Positions 1 through 5,063 of a stretch of 5,063 nucleotides of DNA are shown one piece after another; the stretch's first letter is position 1; each line of letters starts with the position of its first letter. Made by a program: the position numbers and the translations under genes. The stretch lies in NCBI GenBank assembly GCA_946543095.1, contig CAMNLO010000152.1, positions 1 through 5,063 of the forward strand, written 5' to 3'. This stretch comes from an uncultured bacterium. Its GTDB lineage: Bacteria > Bacillota > Clostridia > Lachnospirales > Lachnospiraceae. The notes beneath the pieces were generated by a model that saw only the letters and a list, made by a program, of their open reading frames with translations, did not search any database and had not been told where the DNA came from.

Positions 1-1
1 C

Positions 2-271
2 CGGGTGCGGAAAAAGGGCAGCGCCGGCGGACATAACGGCTTAAAGAGCATTATCGCCCGGCTGGGGACGGAGGAATTTACCCGGATCCGCATCGGCGTG
101 GGGGAAAGCTCCGCCGAGGATCTGGTGGGACATGTGCTGGGACGCCCTGCCCCGGCGGACAGGGAGAATTTTGAGAAGGGCATTGCCGAGGCGGCAAAGG
201 CCGCGGCCTGGGTGCTGAAGGAAGGAGCGGATTCTGCGATGAACCGATTTAACGGAGGGGGCGGCAAGTGA
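2..271 (+). CDS. pth: Peptidyl-tRNA hydrolase (Pth), C-terminal part, truncated by window edge
   Basis: Pth cleaves the ester bond of peptidyl-tRNAs that drop off ribosomes, recycling tRNA in the cytoplasm. The reading frame is already open at base 2, so the gene begins upstream. The GTG at base 5 is an internal valine codon, not a start. About 89 residues are visible, against roughly 190 for the whole family protein. The segment KKGSAGGHNGLKSI (bases 11-52) is the conserved Pth motif. Its His and Asn (bases 32-37) match the substrate-binding His113/Asn114 of the E. coli enzyme. RIRIGVG and VGHVLGRP further on also fit the family. The catalytic His and Asp of the N-terminal half lie outside the window. 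The protein ends in a Gly4-Lys tail whose codons contain the mfd ribosome binding site. The stop codon overlaps the mfd start (GTGA). In B. subtilis the equivalent gene (spoVC) also precedes mfd. Confidence 0.95.
   Translation, partial: RVRKKGSAGGHNGLKSIIARLGTEEFTRIRIGVGESSAEDLVGHVLGRPAPADRENFEKGIAEAAKAAAWVLKEGADSAMNRFNGGGGK
254..261 (+). promoter_or_regulatory. Ribosome binding site for mfd, inside the pth coding region
   Basis: The run GGAGGGGG lies six bases before the GTG at 268 and supports that GTG as the mfd start. It sits wholly within the last codons of pth, where it encodes part of a glycine tail. Together with the GTGA stop/start overlap this suggests translational coupling, with ribosomes finishing pth reinitiating on mfd. 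Confidence 0.8.
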
Positions 272-3200
272 AGACTCTGAGTGCGCCTCTTAAGGAGCTG
301 GCGGACTGGGAGAAGCTCACCGGAGCTTTAAAGAAAAAGCAGGCGGTTTCCCTGAACGGCTGTCTGGATTCCCAGAAGCTGCATTTTTTTTATGCCCTTT
401 CGGAGCCTTACCCGGAGCGGCTGATCCTGACGCCGGATGAACAGAGTGCCAGGCGCATCGCCGGGGAATACCGTTTCTATGACCGGAACACCATCTACTA
501 TCCCGCGAAGGATCTGTTTTTCTATCAGGCGGATCTTCACGGAGGCGCCCTGTCGGATGAACGCCTGCGGGTGCTGAGGCGTCTTCTGCAAAAGGAGAGC
601 CTTACCGTGGTGACCACCCCGGACGCGCTGCTGACGCCGATCTTACCCCTTCGGGAATACGCTGAGCATATGCTTACGATCCGCGAGGGGGACACGGTAG
701 CAGAGGAGGAACTTTCGGGGAAGCTTACGGAGATGGGCTATTTTCGGGACTATTCCGCCGACGGGACAGGAAAGTTCGCCATCCGGGGCGGCATCGTGGA
801 CGTGTATGATCCCACCCTGGAGCTGCCGGTGCGTATCGAGCTCTGGGGCGACGAGGTGACCTCCATCCGCAGCTTTGACCCGGACAGTCAGCGATCCGCA
901 GAGAATCTGAAGGAGGCGGAATTCTTTCCGGCAACGGAACTTCCCATTTCGGCAAAGCGCCTGGAAAACGGCTTAAGCCGGATCAAAAAGGAAGGAAGGC
1001 AGCGGCGGGAGGAGCTTCGCGCTTCCATGAAGACAGAGGAGGCCCACCGGCTAAAGGGGATCCTGGAGCTGCTTTCCGAGGAGATCACGGAGGACGGACG
1101 CCCGGCCAATCCCGACGGCTACATTCATTATTTCTACGAGAACACCGTATCCTTAACGGATCTGTTTGCCGGGGAGGATGCCATCGTCCTTCTGGACGAG
1201 CCCGCCCACATCGAGGAGGAGCTTACAAGGATCTCCGAGGGCTACGGGGAGAGCCTTTTGAGCCGCTACGAGGGCGGCTATATCCTGCCGGGACAGAGAG
1301 AGCTCTGCCTGAAGAGTGACGGGATCAAAGAGAAGCTTTCCGCGGACCGGACCGTTTCCATGCAGATGATCTCGAAGAAGGATCCTCTGGTGAAGACGGA
1401 GGTGAAAAGCGAGCTGAGAGTCCAGTCCATGGCGTCCTATCTGGGCAGCTTCGAATCCCTTGCTTCGGACCTCACCAGATACAGGAGGGCGAAATACCGT
1501 GTGCTTCTGCTGTCCCCCTCCGTATCGAGGGCAAAGCGTCTTGCGAAGGAGCTGTTTGACAGGGACCTGGGAGCCTTCTTCTCCGAGGATCTGAACAGAA
1601 CACTGCAGCCCTCCGAAGTCATGGTGAGCGTGGGAAGCGTTCCCAGAGGCTTCGAATATCCGGATCTGCGCTTTGCCGTGGTCAGCGAGGGAGATCTGGA
1701 CGGCAGGAAGAAAAAGAGAAAGGTCAGGCAGTTCAAGGGCAGCGGGATCTCCGATATCAGCGATTTAAAGCCCGGCGACTACGTGATCCATGAAAGCCAC
1801 GGCATGGGGATCTACCGGGGCATCGAGAAGGTGGAGGTCAATCATATCGCCAAGGATTTCATGAAGCTGGAATACCGTAACGGCGGCATCCTCTATGTAC
1901 TGGCCAGCAATTTTTCCTCGGTGCAGAAATACGCCTCCCGGGACGCCCAGGCGAAGCCGAAGTTAGCAAAGCTTGGGGGCAGGGAATGGGACAGGACCAA
2001 GTCCAAAGCCAGGGAAGCCGTGAACGCCGTGGCAAGGGATCTGGTGGAGCTCTACGCGAAGCGCCAGTCCAGAAAGGGCTACGAATTTTCCGGGGATACG
2101 GTGTGGCAGAAGGAATTCGAGGAGCTGTTTCCCTATGAGGAAACGGAGGATCAGCTGAAGGCCATCCGGGAATGCAAGTCGGACATGGAAAGCCCCCGGA
2201 TCATGGACAGACTCCTCTGCGGGGACGTGGGCTTCGGCAAGACCGAGGTGGCCATCCGGGCGGCGTTCAAGGCGGTGCAGGACAATAAGCAGGTGGCGAT
2301 CCTTGTGCCCACCACGATCCTGGCAAGCCAGCACTACCAGACCTTTAAGCAGAGGCTGCGGGACTTTCCCGTTTCCGTGGAAATGCTCTCCCGGTTTAAG
2401 AGCGCCGGGGAGCAGCGGGGGATCCTGAACCGGCTGAAAAAGGGGCAGGTGGACATTCTTATCGGGACCCACAGGCTTCTTTCCAAAGATGTGGAATTCA
2501 AGGACCTGGGGCTTCTGATCATTGACGAGGAGCAGCGCTTCGGCGTGACCCATAAGGAAAAGATCAAAAAGATCAAGGCGGACGTGGACGTGCTGGCCCT
2601 TTCCGCCACCCCCATCCCCAGGACGCTGCATATGTCCCTGGCGGGGATCCGGGATATGAGCATTTTAAATGAGGCACCGGAGGACAGGATGCCGATCCAG
2701 ACCTTCGTCTGCGAGTACGACGAGGAGATCGTCAGGGAGGCCATCCGCAGGGAGCTTTCCCGGGGCGGCCAGGTCTATTATGTCTATAACCGCATCGGCA
2801 ATATCGGCTCGGTGTGCGAGAAGGTGAAGGCCCTTGTGCCGGAGGCCAATGTGAGCTTTGCCCACGGGCAGATGCCGGAGGGAGAGCTGGAGGGCATCAT
2901 GTCGGAGTTTGTGGAGGGGGCCATTGACGTTCTGGTCAGCACCACCATCATCGAGACCGGCATGGACATCCCCAATGTGAACACGCTGATCATCCATGAT
3001 TCGGAACGCATGGGGCTCTCCCAGCTCTATCAGCTGCGGGGACGGGTGGGACGCTCCAACAGGACTGCCTACGCCTTCCTCATGTACCGGAGGGATCTGA
3101 TGTTAAAGGAAGTGGCGGAAAAGCGCCTTTCCGCCATCAGGGAGTTTACGGACCTGGGCAGCGGCATGAAGGTGGCCATGCGGGATCTGGAGATCCGGGG

Positions 3201-3786
3201 GGCCGGTAATCTTCTGGGGCATATGCAGCACGGCCACATCGAAGCCGTGGGCTATGACCTGTACTGCAGGATGTTGGGGGAAGCGGTGAAGACCTTAAAG
3301 GGGGAGGAGACCATCGAGGACTTCGAAACCGCTGTAGATCTGGGAGTGGACGCCTATATCCCCCAGGGCTATATCCCGGGCGAAGGGCAGAAGCTGGAGA
3401 TCTACAGGCGCATCGCCGGGCTGGAGAGCGCCGACGAGCTGGAGGATATGCAGGCAGAGCTCTTTGACCGCTTCGGGAAGGTGCCGAGACCCCTTACGAA
3501 TCTGCTGAGAGTCTCACTGCTGCGCAGCAGGGCCCATGAGCTGTATATCACAAAGCTCACCGGCGGAAACGGCAGTATCCAGATTCTCTTAAAGGAGGAC
3601 GCAAAGCTGAATGCGGCGGGGATCCCGGAGCTTCTGAAAAAGATCCGGAGGCTGAAGTTTTCCCCGAAGCCCCAGCCCTCCTTTTCCGTTTCCTACAGCA
3701 AGGCGGCTTTTGCGGAGCAGGAGGAAAGCCTGATCCTGGAGCTTTGCGAAAAGCTGTTGGACAGGATGAAGGAGTATCTGCTATGA
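268..3786 (+). CDS. mfd: Transcription-repair coupling factor Mfd (complete, 1172 aa)
   Basis: Mfd is a cytoplasmic ATP-driven DNA translocase that pushes stalled RNA polymerase off damaged DNA and recruits UvrA for nucleotide excision repair. The length is normal for the family (about 1150-1180). Approximate domain order: UvrB-like, UvrA-binding module at residues 1-350, with KFAIRGGIVDVYDP near 169-182; a variable middle domain to about 470; a basic linker at 480-490; the RNA polymerase-interacting CarD/TRCF-like domain at about 498-575, with GDYVIHESHGMGIYRG at 503-518; RecG-like translocase lobes at about 590-945; the TRG element near 957-985, with RDLEIRGAGNLLG at 972-984; and the C-terminal TRCF domain from about 1025. 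Helicase motifs look intact: Walker A GDVGFGKT 652-659, GTHRLL 733-738, DEEQ 753-756, SATPIP 779-784, TGMDIPN 897-903, QLRGRVGR 922-929. The N-terminal UvrB-like lobe has no functional Walker A, as is usual for Mfd. The GTG start is chosen for its ribosome binding site and the four-base overlap with pth. No frameshift is seen. Confidence 0.98.
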   Translation: MKTLSAPLKELADWEKLTGALKKKQAVSLNGCLDSQKLHFFYALSEPYPERLILTPDEQSARRIAGEYRFYDRNTIYYPAKDLFFYQADLHGGALSDERLRVLRRLLQKESLTVVTTPDALLTPILPLREYAEHMLTIREGDTVAEEELSGKLTEMGYFRDYSADGTGKFAIRGGIVDVYDPTLELPVRIELWGDEVTSIRSFDPDSQRSAENLKEAEFFPATELPISAKRLENGLSRIKKEGRQRREELRASMKTEEAHRLKGILELLSEEITEDGRPANPDGYIHYFYENTVSLTDLFAGEDAIVLLDEPAHIEEELTRISEGYGESLLSRYEGGYILPGQRELCLKSDGIKEKLSADRTVSMQMISKKDPLVKTEVKSELRVQSMASYLGSFESLASDLTRYRRAKYRVLLLSPSVSRAKRLAKELFDRDLGAFFSEDLNRTLQPSEVMVSVGSVPRGFEYPDLRFAVVSEGDLDGRKKKRKVRQFKGSGISDISDLKPGDYVIHESHGMGIYRGIEKVEVNHIAKDFMKLEYRNGGILYVLASNFSSVQKYASRDAQAKPKLAKLGGREWDRTKSKAREAVNAVARDLVELYAKRQSRKGYEFSGDTVWQKEFEELFPYEETEDQLKAIRECKSDMESPRIMDRLLCGDVGFGKTEVAIRAAFKAVQDNKQVAILVPTTILASQHYQTFKQRLRDFPVSVEMLSRFKSAGEQRGILNRLKKGQVDILIGTHRLLSKDVEFKDLGLLIIDEEQRFGVTHKEKIKKIKADVDVLALSATPIPRTLHMSLAGIRDMSILNEAPEDRMPIQTFVCEYDEEIVREAIRRELSRGGQVYYVYNRIGNIGSVCEKVKALVPEANVSFAHGQMPEGELEGIMSEFVEGAIDVLVSTTIIETGMDIPNVNTLIIHDSERMGLSQLYQLRGRVGRSNRTAYAFLMYRRDLMLKEVAEKRLSAIREFTDLGSGMKVAMRDLEIRGAGNLLGHMQHGHIEAVGYDLYCRMLGEAVKTLKGEETIEDFETAVDLGVDAYIPQGYIPGEGQKLEIYRRIAGLESADELEDMQAELFDRFGKVPRPLTNLLRVSLLRSRAHELYITKLTGGNGSIQILLKEDAKLNAAGIPELLKKIRRLKFSPKPQPSFSVSYSKAAFAEQEESLILELCEKLLDRMKEYLL

Positions 3787-3796
3787 TAAAAACCAG

Positions 3797-3825
3797 TAGA
3801 AATTCGGAAGGCATTGTGCTATAAT
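3797..3825 (+). promoter_or_regulatory. Sigma-A-type promoter with extended -10, for the DHH gene
   Basis: A consensus TATAAT (3820-3825) is preceded by TGTGC (3815-3819), matching the TRTGn extended -10 element of Gram-positive promoters. With a 17-base spacer the -35 hexamer is TAGAAA (3797-3802), four of six matches to TTGACA. Transcription would start near 3832, giving a leader of about 36 bases before the ATG at 3868. The promoter begins about 10 bases after the mfd stop codon, so the DHH gene can be expressed independently of mfd. Confidence 0.7.
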
Positions 3826-3852
3826 CTTTGCGGATTTTGACCAATTTCGTAT

Positions 3853-3859
3853 AAAGGAG
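3853..3859 (+). promoter_or_regulatory. Ribosome binding site of the DHH gene
   Basis: AAAGGAG ends eight bases before the ATG at 3868, a near-consensus Firmicute Shine-Dalgarno at good spacing. It fixes the start codon. Confidence 0.85.
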
Positions 3860-3867
3860 TAGATCCC

Positions 3868-4806
3868 ATGGCGAGACGACTAGTTACCAGAAGCGATTTC
3901 GACGGCCTTGTTTGCGCAATGCTCTTAAAGGAGCTGGATCTTATTGATGAGATCAAGTTCGTGCATCCCAAGGATGTGCAGGACGGCAAGGTGGAGATCA
4001 CGGAGGACGATATCACCACGAACCTTCCCTTCGATCCCCGGGTCGGCATCGCCTTTGACCACCATGAGAGCGAGCTCTCCCGTGTGGCCACGGAAGAGAT
4101 CAAGAAGAGATTTATCATCGATCCCCACGCGAAATCCGCGGCCAGGGTCGTATATGACTATTACGGCGGGGAGAAGACCTTCAAGAGGGTTTCCTCCGAG
4201 ATCATGTGGGCTGTGGACAAGGGAGATTCCGCGGACTTTACCGTGGACGAGATCCTGGATCCCGGCGGCTGGGTGCTTTTGAACTTCATCATGGATGCAC
4301 GCACCGGCCTGGGCCGCTTCCACGATTTCCGCATTTCCAATTACGACCTGATGATGGAGCTCATCGACTACTGTCTGCAGCATTCCATCGACGAGATCCT
4401 GGAGCTGCCGGATGTGAAGGAGCGCACGGACCTGTATTTCGAGCAGCAGGAGCTGTTTAAGGCGCAGCTGCAGAGGATCGCCAAGGTCCACGACAGGGTC
4501 ATCGTGCTGGATCTGAGAGGGGAAGAGACCATCTACGCCGGAAACCGCTTCATGATCTACGCCATGCATCCGGAGATCGAGATCTCCGTACACGTGGCCT
4601 GGGGCTTCAGGAAGCAGAATACGGCCGTCATGATCGGCAAGTCCATCGTGAACAAGGCATCCAACGTCAATATCGGGGATCTGTGCCTCACCTACGGCGG
4701 CGGCGGACACGCCAACGCAGGGACCTGCCAGCTGGCAAACGACGTGGTGGATGCGGAGCTTCCGGGCATCATTGAGAAGCTGAACGGAAGAATGCCAATT
4801 TCATAA
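3868..4806 (+). CDS. DHH/DHHA1 superfamily phosphoesterase, exopolyphosphatase-like (312 aa)
   Basis: The protein has the two-part architecture of DHH phosphoesterases. The N-terminal catalytic domain (about 1-130) carries RSDFDG at 8-13 (Asp10 and Asp12), the signature FDHHE at 63-67 (Asp64-His65-His66), and AVDKGDSADF at 115-124 (Asp117 as a likely fourth metal ligand). A middle region rich in charged residues (about 150-210) precedes a C-terminal DHHA1-like substrate-binding domain ending in GGGGHANAGTCQL (277-289), the family's GGGH motif. Such enzymes use two metal ions, usually Mn2+, to hydrolyse phosphodiester or phosphoanhydride bonds. Known relatives act on nanoRNA, pAp, cyclic di-AMP, polyphosphate or single-stranded DNA. 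This subgroup is often annotated as exopolyphosphatase, but I cannot fix the substrate from sequence. It is too short for RecJ. No signal peptide or membrane segment is seen, so it is probably cytoplasmic. It has its own promoter and a strong ribosome binding site. Codon use resembles mfd, with no sign of recent transfer. Confidence 0.88.
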   Translation: MARRLVTRSDFDGLVCAMLLKELDLIDEIKFVHPKDVQDGKVEITEDDITTNLPFDPRVGIAFDHHESELSRVATEEIKKRFIIDPHAKSAARVVYDYYGGEKTFKRVSSEIMWAVDKGDSADFTVDEILDPGGWVLLNFIMDARTGLGRFHDFRISNYDLMMELIDYCLQHSIDEILELPDVKERTDLYFEQQELFKAQLQRIAKVHDRVIVLDLRGEETIYAGNRFMIYAMHPEIEISVHVAWGFRKQNTAVMIGKSIVNKASNVNIGDLCLTYGGGGHANAGTCQLANDVVDAELPGIIEKLNGRMPIS

Positions 4807-4809
4807 ACT

Positions 4810-4862
4810 TTGTACTTGCATTTTCAATTTGATTGAGATATACTTTGCAAGTACGATTTTTT
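4810..4862 (+). terminator. Probable intrinsic terminator of the DHH gene, ending at the tRNA 5' end
   Basis: GTACTTGCA (4812-4820) and TGCAAGTAC (4846-4854) are perfect inverse complements. The stem extends outward by a T-G wobble and a T-A pair to 4810/4856 and is followed immediately by six Ts (4857-4862). The 25-base interior can fold into a second small hairpin (4822-4828 with 4832-4838, loop TTG, one wobble pair), giving a composite stem with an asymmetric internal loop. It starts three bases after the DHH stop codon. The stem is AT-rich, so termination may be partial. The last T of the run is nucleotide 1 of the tRNA. Confidence 0.6.
4816..4844 (+). promoter_or_regulatory. Candidate promoter for tRNA-Gln, nested in the preceding hairpin
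   Basis: TTGCAT (4816-4821) and TATACT (4839-4844) are separated by exactly 17 bases. The -10 matches consensus at five of six positions and the -35 at three of six, TTG being conserved. Transcription would start near 4850-4852, giving a leader of about ten bases that RNase P would remove. The elements lie in the 5' arm and loop of the putative terminator. Confidence 0.55.
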
Positions 4863-4933
4863 GGGCTATCGCCAAATGGTAAGGCAACGGACTCTGACTC
4901 CGTCATTTCAAGGTTCGAATCCTTGTAGCCCAG
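4862..4933 (+). tRNA. tRNA-Gln, anticodon CTG
   Basis: A full cloverleaf can be drawn. The acceptor stem TGGGCTA (4862-4868) pairs with TAGCCCA (4926-4932) over seven base pairs, with discriminator G at 4933. The D arm is GCC/GGC (4871-4873 with 4883-4885). The anticodon stem ACGGA/TCCGT (4887-4891 with 4899-4903) holds loop CTCTGAC, giving anticodon CTG at 4894-4896, which reads CAG glutamine codons. The variable loop is five bases. The T arm CAAGG/CCTTG (4909-4913 with 4921-4925) holds loop TTCGAAT. The weak U1-A72 pair and discriminator G73 are typical of bacterial tRNA-Gln; U1-A72 is a known recognition feature for both glutaminyl-tRNA synthetase and the GatCAB amidotransferase. CCA is not encoded and must be added enzymatically. 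Confidence 0.97.
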
Positions 4934-4984
4934 GATAAACCCGATTGGGCGTGGGTCCCAATCGGGTTTTGTTTATCCTGGGCT
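4927..4984. repeat. Long inverted repeat spanning the tRNA 3' end and the first terminator
   Basis: Bases 4927-4940 (AGCCCAGGATAAAC) are the perfect inverse complement of 4971-4984. Inside these arms 4941-4949 pairs with 4957-4965, leaving GTTTT (4966-4970) as a one-sided bulge and a seven-base loop. That makes 23 pairs in total. The outer left arm includes the last six acceptor-stem bases and the discriminator of tRNA-Gln, so this fold and the cloverleaf exclude each other. Confidence 0.85.
4937..4974 (+). terminator. Intrinsic terminator of tRNA-Gln
   Basis: AAACCCGATTGGG (4937-4949) pairs perfectly over 13 bases with CCCAATCGGGTTT (4957-4969) around loop CGTGGGT, followed by the T-rich stretch TTTTGTTT (4967-4974). 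It begins three bases after the tRNA discriminator, leaving a very short 3' trailer for nucleases to remove before CCA addition. Confidence 0.9.
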
Positions 4985-4996
4985 TGACCAGACAGA

Positions 4997-5031
4997 AACC
5001 CTCCAGGGAACACTTCCTGGAGGGTTCTTTT
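4997..5031 (+). terminator. Second intrinsic terminator, in tandem
   Basis: AACCCTCCAGG (4997-5007) pairs with CCTGGAGGGTT (5016-5026). A G-T wobble and an A-T pair extend the stem inward to a four-base ACAC loop, and CTTTT (5027-5031) follows. No gene lies between it and the first terminator. It may be a fail-safe stop for the tRNA unit, or it may serve a leftward gene beyond the window: the other strand reads TTTCTGTC after the stem, a weaker T-tract. Confidence 0.8.
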
Positions 5032-5063
5032 ATGCCCTGAAATGGCTTGAATGCGTTGCTTTT

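Noticed and set aside
1708..1725. Mfd residues 481-486 read KKKRKV, identical to the core of the SV40 nuclear localisation signal.
   Set aside because: It falls in the variable basic linker before the RNA polymerase-interacting domain, where related Mfd proteins commonly have lysine-rich stretches. In a bacterial housekeeping protein this is a coincidence.
1963..2631. A 222-codon open frame on the minus strand, antisense to mfd.
   Set aside because: It lies opposite the conserved Mfd helicase motifs, its translation is a His/Leu/Pro-rich string with no recognisable domain, and long antisense frames are expected opposite GC-biased codons.
3799..3848. Imperfect inverted repeat GAAATTCGG (3799-3807) / CCAATTTC (3841-3848) flanking the DHH promoter -10, a possible operator.
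   Set aside because: The arms are short and AT-rich, need a bulged C to align, and are over 30 bases apart, so chance is the simpler explanation.
3837..3865. Second possible promoter, TTGACC (3837-3842) with TAGATC (3860-3865).
   Set aside because: The -10 is a poor match (three of six), it overlaps the ribosome binding site region, and a start from it would fall inside the DHH coding sequence.
3925..4710. A 261-codon open frame on the minus strand, antisense to the DHH gene.
   Set aside because: It mirrors the conserved DHH and DHHA1 coding region, has no ribosome binding site I can support, and looks like a codon-bias shadow.
4911..4940. tRNA 3' end as an integration (att) site for a mobile element.
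   Set aside because: tRNA genes are common targets, but no direct repeat of the tRNA 3' end, integrase or element gene is present in the window. The downstream match is inverted and not direct.
5030..5063. Possible end of a minus-strand gene (TAA complementary to 5030-5032, frame open to the window edge).
   Set aside because: Only ten codons are visible. The position just beyond a hairpin is suggestive, but there is not enough sequence to call a gene.

Overview
The window looks like ordinary housekeeping chromosome from a moderately GC-rich Clostridia-type Firmicute, with Lachnospiraceae the best guess. That guess rests on the pth-mfd gene order, strong AGGAG-type ribosome binding sites, sigma-A-like promoters with a TGTG-type extended -10, intrinsic terminators, and the sequence style of Mfd and of the DHH protein. 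No genus can be named from the sequence alone. I found no mobile element, CRISPR array, defence system or clearly new multi-gene system.

Layout: (1) Bases 2-271 are the C-terminal part of peptidyl-tRNA hydrolase (pth), cut by the left window edge. (2) Bases 268-3786 are a complete mfd (transcription-repair coupling factor), overlapping pth by four bases and probably translationally coupled to it. (3) A gap of about 80 bp (3787-3867) carries a good extended -10 promoter and a strong ribosome binding site. (4) Bases 3868-4806 are a complete 312-residue DHH/DHHA1 phosphoesterase of the kind often labelled exopolyphosphatase-like. (5) Bases 4807-4861 hold an imperfect hairpin plus T-run that reads as a terminator for the DHH gene, with a candidate promoter for the following tRNA nested inside it. 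(6) Bases 4862-4933 are tRNA-Gln with anticodon CTG and no encoded CCA. (7) Bases 4934-5031 hold two tandem intrinsic terminators. The first is embedded in a larger inverted repeat that reaches into the 3' end of the tRNA. (8) The last 32 bases (5032-5063) show nothing I can assign.

Functionally, pth rescues peptidyl-tRNA at stalled ribosomes and mfd rescues stalled RNA polymerase and recruits repair. The two are commonly adjacent in Firmicutes. The DHH gene has its own promoter and so appears to be a separate transcription unit, although no terminator is visible after mfd. The tRNA is a third unit. The most interesting parts are regulatory: the overlapping terminator/promoter before the tRNA, and the long inverted repeat after it that could compete with the tRNA acceptor stem.
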